DNA of 64,000 bases, taken from positions 3,908,461 to 3,972,460 of the forward strand of contig CAJSYZ010000007.1 in assembly GCA_910574455.1 (NCBI GenBank), in the 5' to 3' direction. A program made the translations under genes and the position numbers. The notes below the pieces were generated by a model, which had not been told where the DNA came from, did not search any database, and saw nothing but the letters and a program-made list of their open reading frames with translations. The DNA is from Trichaptum fuscoviolaceum (taxonomy: Eukaryota > Basidiomycota > Agaricomycetes > Hymenochaetales > Trichaptaceae). Below are positions 46,701 to 57,798 of the stretch, one piece after another. The stretch's first letter is position 1; the number at the start of each line of letters is the position of its first letter.

Positions 46701-47653
46701 CAGGACTCGCGCTGAGCAGTCAGTCGGGACGAGTCTCTATCCCTACCGTCTACTCTCACTTCAGGGATCCCTGCTCAATCGACATCTAATCCTAAGTTAG
46801 CCTGGCCTGAGCGGCGTAAAGAGCCCAAAAACATGGGAAGGATGCTGGAGAGGGAAGGTTGCGAAGTTGCGCGGTCGGATTCGTATATACGGGGCTATGT
46901 ATCACCGGGCAGTTTGATGCATCCCAATATTCCGCTTGCATGCACAAAGGTCGACAAAGCGACTCACAACTCAATTTGCAAATGCCGCAAAGGGAAAAAT
47001 ATAACTGCATTTTCGACATCATCCAAGTTGTTGTCAACTTGTCGTGTTCCCATTCCTTGCCAAACACCTCTGCCCCGCCACCATTGCCGCCTAAACGGAG
47101 AACACTCGGTTTCAATGTGCAGTATGAGTCCATCATCGGCCGACAGCGCAATTCCCTCAGCTCCGAGGACGAGAAACGCGCCTTCATGCAAATTACTCCT
47201 TCCGAAGTGGGTTGGGATGCATTCAAGTTGGCCCATTTCCCATTTTGGCACGGTTCTAGTTCAAGTTTCGGGTTGTGTACAGGGATGACTGTTGTATGGT
47301 GAGTTACTCATGGCTTTCTTCGAAATCCTTCTAGAGCTGATGGAGCAGCTTCTTGTGCAGTGGGTTGTATCCTCCCGACTTCTTCGGAGTTAACATGACT
47401 CATTTTCTTGTTCGTTTGTGCTTAAAATGAAAAGAAGCCTTATAATCAAGTCATCCGGAAGAAATCATTTGTCATCTCCTACTATCAGTTCAACTTGCGG
47501 TTTATCCGAGTCATAGTACAAAGCACTAATAGCTCCCTCTCTCTTTCTAGAAGAATGGGAAATCAGAAAACTGACTTCAACTACTTTGTATAAGTGTGAA
47601 GTGGGAGCGGGTATTGTCCCCAAGATCATCATCAAGCCATTCCACCGTGAATC
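46701..47653. other. Unassigned stretch before the exonuclease gene
   Basis: A frame at about 47040-47250 (including APPPLPPKRRTLGFNVQYES and AFMQITPSEVGWDAFKLAHF) looks like possible coding sequence. I cannot link it to a start or a known family. Other frames in the same span are probably shadows. Confidence 0.3.
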
Positions 47654-48695
47654 ATGTTCTCAAATCTTCGTACTATCCTTCTCATCCTCCTCTCCCTTGA
47701 TTACGCACGCCTGCACCTCCGCACCGTCCTCCGCTTTCAGCTCGTTCAACGGTGGACAGCAAGGGCTCAAACGAAGGTACTTGTTTCATTCATATCAAGA
47801 TCTGTACACTGACTTGTTGCTAGATACACAAGAAACTGCAAACGTTTCTTGATCTTCTCGGGGTACCACCAACACCTCTCTCCGAATTACATCAATATAG
47901 GCTCCATAATATAGTTCCGATACAGTGTCGCACGGGCTTGGATGTGGACAATGCAGTGACTGCAATATATGCATCATTGCCACAGGTACCAGCTAGTAGA
48001 TTTGTCTCGATCGACATCGAGTGGGCAAGTGGCGGAGAAGGGCCCAATCATCGCGTGGACCTCATCCAACTCGCAGTTCAACACCACATTTATCTAGTCA
48101 GGACGCATACTCTTACTGACCTTCCCCCTACGTTGGCGCAACTCCTTGGGGATGGTACAGTCATGAAAATTTCCGCAGGAATCAACGGTATGAATAACTT
48201 ATCTTTTCTCCTGCGAGGTGGCCTAACAGAAGAAATGGCAGGTGACGCAGTGCGTATAAAGCGCAAGTTTCGCACCTCTGTGCGCTCCTGTGTCGATCTG
48301 ACAGATTGGGCACGCGTTGTCTACCCGGAAGTCTGGCCCAAAAACCCGACCTGGTCCCAACTGCTCTTAAACCCTCGTCTCTGGTTCCAGCATCCGACTC
48401 CGACTGTCAAGCTCGAAAAAATAGTGGGAGAAGTATTGAGGCTGAACGTCAAGAAGAGTAGTGAGGTCACAATGAGTGACTGGGCAGCTGACGAGCTATC
48501 AGCGGCACAAAAAGAGTGTAAGTTATCATTCTGTTGTTCAAGATCAACCATCTTCAAGTTCTCACTTGCATGATCTGCTGTACTGGAATACTAGATGCAG
48601 CTATTGACGTTCACAGCACGTTTGCTGTAGCTTTGGCCCTGAGCCAAAGCCACTCACCCTTACCGGATAAGTACATCAAGAACTTCGAGGCTTGA
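47654..48695 (+). CDS. 3'-5' exonuclease-like protein, DEDDy (WRN-exo-like) fold
   Basis: ATG 47654 (MFSNLRTILLILLSLDYARL) is followed by a short intron and then IHKKLQTFLDLLGVPP. The exonuclease core shows ExoI as FVSIDIEWASG (near 48000), a middle segment DLTDWARVVYPEVWPKNPTW, KLEKIVGEVLRLNVKKS (the family's L-x-x-L-V helix), SDWAADELSAAQKEYAAIDV and HSTFAVALAL, where YAAID is ExoIII of the DEDDy type and is created by splicing an intron after KE. In the ExoII segment (GINGMNNLSFLLRGG) the usual catalytic Asp position appears to be Asn, so activity is uncertain. The stop is TGA at 48693-48695. The family degrades DNA or RNA 3' ends. It lies inside the giant element and looks intact apart from the ExoII residue. 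Confidence 0.7.
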
Positions 48696-48957
48696 TCTAG
48701 TAGGCTGAGGCCCACCAGTAGCAGGTTTGACCAAATGTGCTTGAGTTATCGAGTAAATTGTTGTGCGCATGCTCTTGTCTTTCAAAGTTGCCAGGAGATT
48801 CATGATTAAAATTTATTATTGAATTGCCTTTTTTTCCCGAATGATCACCGTAGTCTGAGGTATCAAAGTGGTTTGGAAGATGTCGCCAATGGTGTCTGTC
48901 TGCTGTTCGGATTGCTTGCCATGATGATGCTTCCAGTGGAGCTTTAAATCTAAAATT
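48696..48957. other. Short spacer downstream of the exonuclease gene
   Basis: No gene or repeat was seen apart from a T/A-rich stretch near 48830. It probably holds the 3' UTR. Confidence 0.4.
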
Positions 48958-49032
48958 GGAACTTGAAGAGTTCAAGTTCAAGTTGCCACCGTGACTCGGA
49001 CTGCACTTGCACTTGAACTTGAACTTGAACTT
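48958..49032. repeat. Dyad-word repeat island 6 (TTCAAGTT type)
   Basis: AACTTGAAGAGTTCAAGTTC and a facing run of GCACTTGAACTTGAACTT, with GTGACTCGGACTG between, can form a hairpin. The same words fill the spacers at 31-45 kb, which links this end of the block to the same element. Confidence 0.7.
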
Positions 49033-49473
49033 TTTACCACTGCGTCCCCTCAACGACACAGTGTACGTTCTCCAGTCTTGTTATGAGCACTTCTCCGCCA
49101 TCCCCCACCCATTCCATAAGACCACTTATTGGCCTGAACAAGTTATGTTTTATCCTACCCTCAAGCTTGTATTGAACTCGCCTAGACTTCAACATTTCCG
49201 AATGAACCAAAAAACGATAGTGTACGTCTGAGAACGTGCTTCTTGCTTGATCTTATCACTCACATTTGTCTTTAGTACCTGGAGAGGAGAAGGTGGGCGG
49301 CCTTGTTATAGTGAGAGGAGCTCCGACGTGCACGCTGAAGCGAGCATCTTCTACCTTTCGAACGACACCCGCTGAGGATAGGCCGATACATGTTGCATCA
49401 CCAACTGTTGTGATCTTCATCAAAAATTAGTAACAATCCTTCGTCTTCAACTAGAGTCGACACCGCCTTATAG

Positions 49474-49860
49474 GAAAGGAAGGGCAAGGGCCGTCCGCTG
49501 ACGATTGAAGAGGTGGCAGAGGACGCTATTGATGAGGGGGCAGATGAACTACACGACCGATCCCGCGCCAGCCTTGCGCATGTGTCCTTGGATGCCCCTC
49601 GCTTCACATATCAGTTTCCTGCGCCGAAACCGCCATTGCAACGTAGTAAATCTCGCGTCCGTCAATTGCAGGCTGACGGCCCCGGCCCCGGCCTCGGAAC
49701 ACCACCTCATACCGTCTTGCGAGACACCTTCATACCTCTAGTTGAATGTGATACACCTCCGATAGTGAAAAACGCGATGACGCGAGGCGAACATCTTTCC
49801 ATGAAACAGCTGCCAGCATCTCCCGGCCAATCTCTAGCAAGTCGCCGGAAGGTAGCGTGA
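49474..49860 (+). CDS. Unrecognised open frame, possibly an exon or fragment
   Basis: A continuous frame of about 129 codons reads KGKGRPLTIEEVAEDAIDEG, then APRFTYQFPAPKPPLQRSKS and RGEHLSMKQLPASPGQSLAS, ending at TGA 49858-49860. Composition and absence of stops suggest real or formerly real coding sequence. It has no clear start, since an acceptor-like site precedes it, and I recognise no family. It could be part of the neighbouring histidine kinase relic or unrelated. Confidence 0.3.
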   Translation, partial: ERKGKGRPLTIEEVAEDAIDEGADELHDRSRASLAHVSLDAPRFTYQFPAPKPPLQRSKSRVRQLQADGPGPGLGTPPHTVLRDTFIPLVECDTPPIVKNAMTRGEHLSMKQLPASPGQSLASRRKVA

Positions 49861-50109
49861 ACCTAGGCGCTACATCTAGTTCACAAGCATCGGACTACGG
49901 TGGCGAACATCTATGAGGGCATGCGAGGGAAGAGAATAAGCGCAACCTTTGAAGCCTCTGGAACTATAAGTACGGACTTCTCTTCTTGCTATTATATTAC
50001 TAGGCTTATACTGGTTTATTCATCAGCGAAACCACATGCGTCTATTTCGGATACTTTGCTCTTCAAACATATCATATCAACACAGATCTAACCGAAGCTA
50101 AATGTGTTA

Positions 50110-52060
50110 GACAATTATTGATCTGGACAACTTCGCGGGCGATGGAGCTCGAGACTGTGACTACTAGTACAGCAAATGGGCGGTCAACCTATGCTGCGCT
50201 TTTGTCTTGGAGAGAATTGTCTCACTTTTCTTTGACGCAGGTGAACTTTCAAGTGCGTACCATTGTTGTCGCGACTACGACCGTCGCTCGTGGCGACTTG
50301 ACGCAGGAGATCGTGGGCGTGTCTGTTCAGGGTGATATTCTGGACTTGGCCATCAATGGCATGGTTGACCAGTTGGCTCTCTTCACTGCGGGGGTGACCA
50401 AAGTCGCGCGGGAAGTCAGAACGAAAAAACTCGGTGTTCAAGCTGAAATCGAGAATGTTCATGTCACAGCAAAAAATCACGTATGTTTATTTCACTAGCA
50501 TTCCGCTGAATTGTGTAGTGTGGTTTTACTGAACGCACTCCGAATAGAATGGCTGTTGACACCATGGCCGGAAACTTGACGACCGAAGTGCGTGGTTTCG
50601 CGCAGATCAGTACTGCAGCTACTAGTATAAACGGCGACTTCACGTGTTTCATCACCGTCAAAGGCTCAGGCGAGATGGAATCCTTTGAGACTCATCAAAT
50701 CAATTAAATTGTGCACTACTTGCGCGAGTCGATTTAGAAGAAACGCCGCCGCTTGTGAAGCTGCCGAACTTGCCAGTCGCTCCAAGTTGGAGTTCTTGGC
50801 GAACACGTCTCATGAGATTCGACCCCTATGAACGGTATCATTGGCATGAAAGAGTTTACGCTGGATAGCAATTTGAATAAGAGTCAGCGCGAGAGTCTTC
50901 TGCTGGTGCATAGTTTGGCTCGGAGTCTGCTATTGATTAATGTCGATATTTTGGATATCTCGAAGAGTAAGCTAATCCGCCGCCGATGCTTCCGAATTCA
51001 GTTGCTAATATTTCGATTAATTACTACGTTCGAAGCAGGCAGGATGACGATAGAGCAAGTTTGGTATTCACTGAGACACACGGTTTTCGGTAACCTCAAG
51101 ACTCTCGTTGTACGACCATCGCAAAACAACCTCGACCTCACATATGATGTTTACCCAGACATTCCTGATCAGCTCATCGGTGACTCGCTGCATCTGCGCC
51201 AGGTCATTACGAACATTGTCGGCAACGCTATCAAGTTCACCTCGAGCAAGGTCGTGTGGAACGGACATGCTGCGCTGTCGTGCCGTCTGGTTGGCATCAA
51301 GGACTCGATGGTGAAGGTAGAGTTCTGTCTCACGGATACGGTATCGGTATTACGAAAGGTACAGTGAACTTGATCTGTGGTACGTTCGTGCGAGGGGATG
51401 GATCAACCACTCGAGTGAGCTCTTCTCGAATAGTCATTTGTTCCGGCCTGTAGTGGTCTTACTTTCTTAAATCTAGGACTACGGTGGTGCTGTCCTTGGT
51501 CAATCAGTATCGAAGTGAGTTGTGTCGCTGATGAATAAGACGATGTGAGTTGAGAGCGAGCTGGGCAAGGGAAGTTCACGACCACCTCCTAAATCAGCCA
51601 GTTGTCCACCGAGAACGTACTTTCGATGATCCAGGCATTCGCGAAGCAGAAAATCCGGCTTGCCAATACGCTGGACGACCGAACAGGTGTAGTGATGCGT
51701 ATCACAGAGCTTATTCTGAAGCCTTACGACGTGAGCGAAGTTGCAGATAATGAGTGTTGCCTACATATCGATGGGATACTTGTTGATTCGCTGACGGCCG
51801 TAAGTCATCTTGTTAAAGTGCATTCGAGCTACAGTATAAAGCCTTACTCAAACACTTTTCGGATGATCCAGAAGGAACAAACCAGGAGTATGAACACTTG
51901 CGATATATACCGATCGTTCTGGCGTCAGACCAAAACTCCCTATGAACAAACAACTTCCAGACCGAGATCTACCCCCACTTCCCACCGGAGGCAATCTGCT
52001 TCTCAAGGATGTAGAAGCAGAGCTAGATCGATAGGTTGCGGTGACGAGAATTGACACGAG
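50110..52060 (+). pseudogene. Broken group III (Nik1/Os-1 type) hybrid histidine kinase
   Basis: Two HAMP-like segments are visible: ARGDLTQEIVGVSVQGDILD with INGMVDQL and GVTKVAREV (50290-50430), and [20 protein letters not shown] with [18 protein letters not shown] (50553-50680). The phospho-acceptor H-box follows (EFLANTSHEIR near 50795, PMNGIIGMKEFTLDS near 50825), then the N-box (QVITNIVGNAIKFTSSKV near 51200) and a G-box that reads GYGIGITKGT only in another frame near 51338. A weak receiver relic lies at 51600-51950. The H-box is split by a one-base loss after HEIR, and further shifts and stops follow, so it cannot make a full protein. Intact relatives sense osmotic stress and fungicides upstream of Hog1. 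It sits next to the right end of the giant element and may have been captured by it. Confidence 0.75.
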
Positions 52061-52389
52061 CGGCTACGGCGGACCATTCAAGGTGGAGGGTAATTCAAGA
52101 ACATGGACCTTGAGGGAAAATGATCAGAACGTGCGCAATCGGACAAGAGAGAAATTGCTTTCGGAACAGATTGAAAATAGTATGTCCGAGTCCTCCGAAA
52201 ACCCGTAGTAAGAACTCTGGAATTTATGTTTGACAATTGTTTCAGGCGTCAGGAAGAATATGCCACTTGGGCGGAAGTCGGACAATTCTCGAAGCGCACA
52301 AGGCAAATGTGCTTGAGTCGCTCAGCCAACAACGAAAAAGCATGAACATCCTTATCAGCGAAGGCAAGAGGAAAGCAGCGCGCAGCCTA

Positions 52390-52652
52390 CAATACTGGCG
52401 TACTGAATTCTGGTGTACTGATTTGTACTTACTATGACATTTGAATTGTACATGCTTGTACTTAGTCTTTACTTATGCTTGAACTGACCTCCTGATGTAC
52501 TGACGTACTGAGTGTGTCCTGAAAAATTGGCTTATTTCAGTGTGTTCAGGCCATCAGTTGATTTCAGACAGGCATAGCAACATATCAGTAGATTTCAGAC
52601 AGGCATAGCAACCCTTCAGTCCATTTAAGGCAGCGTCAGGACGCGTCAGTCG
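52390..52652. repeat. Right subterminal repeats, CTGA-rich with a 31-base tandem
   Basis: The words TACTGA, CTGATGTACTGACGTACTGA and TTTCAG recur from 52400 to 52640. The 21-mer ATTTCAGACAGGCATAGCAA(C) occurs at 52561 and again at 52592, giving a 31-base period. The style matches the left subterminal block. Confidence 0.65.
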
Positions 52653-53056
52653 CCTTAAGCAAAAAGTAGTTTCCCTGATGCACTTTTGTGATTTTTTTCG
52701 CCGGACCCTGAATAGCCTTATGAGGAAGCTCCGGCTTTGGTCATATCCAATGTAGCTCCCATATGTGACTTTGAATACATGTTATTATCTGGTCTCCTCA
52801 AGTCTATATCTAAGGATATAGGAGCTTTTAACTACTAGAATGCTCACGATGTATAAATTCTATTGATAATTATTGAAGATAACTACTACTAGTACTCACT
52901 TCCCGGCACTCGGCATTTGCTGGTGCAACTAGATTACCGGAAACGTATACCCGGGGTTCCTCATAAGGCTATTCAGGGTCCAACAGAAAAAATCACAAAA
53001 GTGGCGCACAAAATCACAAAAGTGGCGCACTGCCATCCTTTTCTGAACTTGCTGTA
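52653..53056 (-). repeat. Right terminal inverted repeat, interrupted by an insertion
   Basis: The inner part, 52653-52679, and the outer part, 53022-53054, together match the left repeat read backwards. They are separated by about 340 bases (52680-53021) absent from the left copy. The outer flank is TA at 53055-53056. Confidence 0.8.
52680..53021. mobile_element. MITE-like insertion inside the right terminal repeat
   Basis: Arms of about 47 bases face each other: 52681-52727 (CACTTTTGTGATTTTTTTCG...CTTATGAGGAA) and 52957-53003 (its near-exact reverse complement). The roughly 230-base core is AT-rich with no coding capacity and contains one ACTACTAGTACT word. A 21-base unit ending GTGGCGCAC is duplicated at 52989-53009 and 53010-53030, so the right junction copied part of the host repeat. 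It is non-autonomous by content. Confidence 0.7.
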
Positions 53057-53464
53057 TTAGAGGGCATCATTATGTTGAAATATGCATACACCGATGAACG
53101 TCCGAGACTACCAATAATCTGGATCCACTTGTTAGGTCGGAATCACCAATTCATTATATGAATGACTTCCTGTAGGCAGAACTACTGCATGTATCTCCCG
53201 GCGCCCGCTTCTACAAATCTTCAAGCGAGTCGGGCTCCACGAAGGAGACGTTGATGTAACGGTAGTCTTAGATGCAAAGGAGTGCCTCCGCACTTCCAAT
53301 GTTGTGGCGTCATCAATAAATTTCGCTCTGTCTATAGTGTCATCTAGTGGTTGCGTTGCGCTACGGTGAGATGATCAATCTTGTATGTTAGAGTCAATTG
53401 GTAGTCGCAATACATAGGTACTCACATATAAGCAGTGCTTACTCGATCCCTATTCGCTCCGGAA
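53057..53464. other. Right flank of the giant element, no gene seen
   Basis: About 400 bases lie between the right terminal repeat and the end of receptor R2. No CaaX-ending short frame or other gene was seen. Confidence 0.4.
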
Positions 53465-54683
53465 TTATGTGCAAGACCCTGGATCGCTTGCAAAGGTAGG
53501 GCTTACGACGTTCTGGCGAGATGTAGACCTAAAGAGCTTCATGATCTCCCTAAAGGTGTCACAGTACCACAGCCTGTTCTTCTCCGTGATTCCGAACAGG
53601 ATGAAGAACACAACGGCGAAGAGCGGAGAGATCCACTGGCTGAATCTAATGTTCACTATTGTAGACCACCCTGCTGATTTCCATTCCTCCGAAGTTACCT
53701 TCGTCACAGCGGATATATGTTGCATGTGTGACCTTCCATCTGGGCCAGAAAGTGGTGATCCCTCCGTGTTGGAAGAGTGCGGTGATTAGATTTAGAGTTG
53801 TGATGGGTAGTGTAATGAAGATATCGAACGAGCCCAGTACCATGAGTTTAAAAACGCACTGCCTGCGTATGGGCAAGACATTTTCGAGAAACTCGTCTAG
53901 CTTCCTATGCTGACAGAATGTGTACACGAGTCTTGCTAATCAGCCGAATATAAGAGCTTGAGTTAGGTCGATCATCGAGTAGAGAGGACTTACGAGAATA
54001 CATTGTCAATGACAGCACAGAAAAGATGATTGTGGGGAGAGGGCGACAGTAGGACGTTAATTCCGGCATTCGCAGTGACCTTACTACAGCCAAATTCTTC
54101 AATGATACCAAAGCGGGCTTCTTGCACAAGGGACGCTTTTGGTATCTATAAGATTGGAGCTCATGGACGCTGATGATCGACAGTCTTACTCAAAGGTATT
54201 ATAACAAGAGGGGTTCCCACACACACGGCGAGATCGGCTAGCAAATCCTGCTTCTAAAATGATATGAGGATAAGTATGTATATTACTAATTTTGAGAATT
54301 ACTACGTACCTTCATCTTCATGGTCGAAGGGCTGCGAAGGCGTAACATAAGGGAGAGCCTGCGTATAATCACGAAAGAGGAGGCAGAGAGTGCGGGAAGT
54401 GCTCCAATCTGCAGTCGTGTAACTAGCTGCGTTTAAATTTCCTATCCGGAGGATTCAAGCTTGAACACTCACCAATATCACACCAAACGGGTGCCGAGTT
54501 TTCAACGTTGTCAGCCCAGACTATCGCGTCTACGGCCATCGTAAAGCCCGTAATCACGTCCCAAATTGCAAAAGAGCAGACCCCTACGTTCCAGGTTTGA
54601 AACATGCTTTTAGACATCGAAGCGAGCACTAGTACGCATGCGAAGAAATTAGCAACAGGAACGAGGGGGTATGTAGAATCCAT
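53465..54683 (-). pseudogene. STE3-type pheromone receptor R2, frameshifted
   Basis: ATG 54683 starts MDSTYPLVPVANFFACVLVL, very close to R1, then IVWADNVENSAPVWCDI and, after an intron, VTRLQIGALPALSASSFVII. Later exons give LADLAVCVGTPLVIIPL, FGIIEEFGCSKVTANAGINV, YTFCQHRKLDEFLENVL and MVLGSFDIFITLPITTLNLI. The last part is FSQWISPLFAVVFFILFGIT and LWYCDTFREIMKLF, ending at 53465. Two one-base shifts are visible: one in the exon after NAGINVLLS (about 54040), and one near 53725 between FWPRWKVT and HISAVTKVTSEEW. As sequenced it cannot encode a complete receptor. It is tandem with R1, and the giant element separates them. Confidence 0.82.
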
Positions 54684-57600
54684 GCTCTTTGAGCCACGTA
54701 AGTGAGCGGACTATATGGTGATTTTTTACGTGCGAGAGTTGGCATCCATAGCTTGAGGTACATGCCAGCCTCATTCTTGAAACCAGATTTGTTTGTCGTC
54801 TAGATTTCGTACAGGAAAAGACAGAGCAATCTTAATCCCAAACAATGTCTAATCTCTTGAGCCCTTACTTTCACAAACGCCGCAATGGAGAGGCCACTCC
54901 CTATCCAGGGATGTCATTGATGATCATGAGATTAATCTCCGGTTTTCAGATACTAGCAACAACGGTGCATAGCTCAATCCCTGTCACTTATCAGAGGCTG
55001 GAGATTCTCAAGATGTACAGGTAGGGCCACTCGGAGCTGTTTGTCGGAAATTAGATGAGGTGCCAATGACAGAAGGAAAAGATGGTTCGTTTGAGTCAAG
55101 TTGTCACTCCGCTCGCCTCAGGCTGAGGCTGCCAGTGTGACTCTTATCTCATGACTAGTTTTGTCACAGTATTTTACGTGACAGTGACGTACTTCTCCCC
55201 ACTGTGAACTGGAAGCTCACAATCATTGCGACCGCTACAACCCAAGCAGATGGAGTGCAGCTCTATGTAGGTGAGAACTTCCTGGTGTTGACAAGCGTCG
55301 ACTTTCGCCTGAGGAAAGAGGAAGAAGGTACATGAACTGGTAACTCTTCCTTACGCTCTTCCTGTGGATTGGTTTGGGAAGTGGGCGAAAATGAGGGATT
55401 GCCATTTTGCTCAGGCGCTGGGGATGATGTCGATCCATTTGCTTTATCCTATCTCTTTTCCATATGCCGCTCCGTCGTGAAGCAATTCTGCAAGCCCATA
55501 TTCTCGGCATTCATACCTTATTCGCAGACCACTCCCTGATCGGATTCGAAGACGTTGCAAGCATCCTGACGATCAAGCTTCTTGTTGAGACGCTGGCACA
55601 TGTGGTTGCTGCATCATGTATTGCATACTGGGTGTGTCAATTTCACTACGCGCTATCATATTCCAAGCGCTAAAGTTTCAGCAAAGGCGCGATAATACTG
55701 CTCTACGGGCACACATCCATCCGAAAATCATTCCGAACGCTTCGGTCGCAGACCAATTCATACCAGCGCCGCGGCAGGAAACAGGAGGCACAAGCACATA
55801 TCTATTCCGCCGAGATTTTACTTTGTTAACGAGTTAGTCGTCCAGCTACGATTTGGTGATCTCAGGACGAGCTCAACGCAAAGGAATAGGCCTTTTTGTG
55901 GTGACAGCACCTAGAATCTATCGCCTTTCCCCCAATGTGCGATTCCGAGTCGGTGAGCACCACATGCCATAGCAAATGGATAACAGAACTTATCTTGCTA
56001 CTTTCGATGCTTATTGACATTTTTCAAATGCGAGATAAAAACATCCTGCAGAACCGATGTGATCTTCTTGGCCCTGTGGTGAAGTTCCTAAGGTGCTTCA
56101 ACGTGATTATTGTACAATATGTGAGTTCTGATGGCATTTGAAGGTCTTGACGAAAGAGACACTTTTCTTGGATAAATTTGTGACTGAGTCGCTTGGAATT
56201 GCAGTCCTTGAAGCAGCATGGCGTCTAGGCGTCTACGCATGTCACAGGTTCTACCACCCGATATGCTTTCCCGTGTCCTAGCGGAGGAAGATGGTAAGAT
56301 TCGCCGAATTCTATCTCTTTGCCGCACCCAGTTTACTGAAACACATTCAGACATAAAATCTGCGCAATGTGTAAGATTATCTTGCGCTGTTAGCGTAAGG
56401 AATCATGGTCCGTGGCATGCACACAAACGTGTCCGAGAACTTTACAGCTTTGTAACAGGTTGCAGAGCGGGCAGAGAAGGCTTAACGACTGTGCTCATGA
56501 AAACCGAGACACCCTGCCTTACGAGTTAGGACTAAAAGGTAGGGAACCTTCTCACTAACTCCCTCGTTTCCAAACATTTACTCTCTGGGAAGTTAGCTAG
56601 GCCGATCTATGCTGTCTTTTTGGCCAGTCAACACTTTCTTCGCTGTTTATGAGAAACTTTGTTCCCCTTCTACAGAACATGGTCAGCTTTGTTGATGCGG
56701 CTGGCTCTGTCTACCCTTTTGTAGTAGCGGAATCTCGCCACCATAGCTGTCGTGCATCGAACTTTTGTTCTTTCATGAACTTAGTTGATCGTGCTGGGGC
56801 GAGGATACTGAGCGCATTGCTTTCTATAGCAGTGCTCCATACGCCAGACTACTCCTGTGACCTAGGAACAGAACATATGAAGCTCATAATACGTCTCCAG
56901 AAGGGTCTGTTTGAGCAGAATCTGAACTGTCAACCGGGTTCTATCCATCTTCTTACTGGTCCTGGCTTATTTGATCAAGTCCGTGAATGGTTCGACTGGA
57001 GATAGGGTACACAAAACAGTAAAAGGAGCTCTCCGTTCGATGGATACGTTTGGACAGGAACTAGCTTTGTATACACCTTCAGTCATCTGGTGCGACATTC
57101 ACTCGGGCTTGACGCCGAGAGCACACTTTAAAGACAACGGATGTACATCCATCATCGAAAGGATGCTTCTCAAGGCCAGGCCTGGGTTCCCGGTCCTAAG
57201 TCTCCGACTTCTTTCAGGAGGAGAAGCTCCGTCCATTGAACCAACACTCGGCTATCATCTATCGATGAACGAACATGGCAAAGCAATAGAGCCATTCTAA
57301 CTGCTAGTTGCTCATTTTATCAAGCTTTCCCATAAACCAACCACTGGGAGGCTCTGCAATGACGCCTTTGTCATTTTAACTCTTTTTAGACCCCCATTGG
57401 ATTCGCATTCGCGAAAGTACCGCATACCGGATACAACTTCAAGTTCTACCAAAGTACTGTCGGTGTATCCAAAGTTGCGTATTCACTTTCAAAAACGTGT
57501 AGTTAAATGGACTCATGCGCGCTCCTTCAACACTGATGGATCGTTTTTCAAGTTGTCGACCGCTTATTATGTGTGGATCATGATTGCTCACAAGCTATTC

Positions 57601-57798
57601 TTGGATCGATGACGATATGGATGGAGAATCTGCGGATATCATACATATTGTATCAGTAATGGGTAATCAGTGGTATGTTCATGGTTATTATGATTACAGG
57701 CGACACCTTGAACAGTATAAAAGGAGGCTCATCCTGCCACTAAACCGACATCGACCAGAGTCAACTACTCTACTCAGCTCCCCGCCTCACCGAGCAAC
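54684..57798. other. About 3.1 kb without a supported gene
   Basis: The part at about 54850-54930 resembles the DNA upstream of R1 that holds the pheromone-like ORF (shared CCCTGGAT and CATTGCGGCGTTT read on the minus strand). The word CAGGCTGAGGCTGCCAGTG near 55119-55137 is the only trace of the dyad words found outside the giant element. Open frames at 56218-56529, 56649-57005 and 56971-57300 carry no motif I recognise. Confidence 0.4.

Larger units (their letters stand above)
27287..53056. mobile_element. Putative giant DNA transposon of about 25.8 kb with terminal inverted repeats
   Basis: The sequence beginning at 27289 (CAGCAAGTTCAG...) recurs in inverted orientation ending at 53054. 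The outer 33 bases are identical, and a further 27 or so match with a few changes once an insertion in the right copy is set aside. A TA dinucleotide lies just outside both ends, compatible with a 2-base target duplication. Inside are a Plavaka-type transposase, four other multi-exon genes in the first 17 kb, palindromic repeat islands in each spacer, an exonuclease-like gene and a broken histidine kinase. The element sits between two tandem STE3 receptor copies. Assigning mobility to the Plavaka-type gene is an inference. A chance pairing of ends from two different copies of the same family is the main alternative. Confidence 0.7.

Noticed and set aside
55119..55137. Single CAGGCTGAGGCTGCCAGTG trace as a second element boundary
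   Set aside because: Only one short copy is present and no matching inverted end was found nearby.
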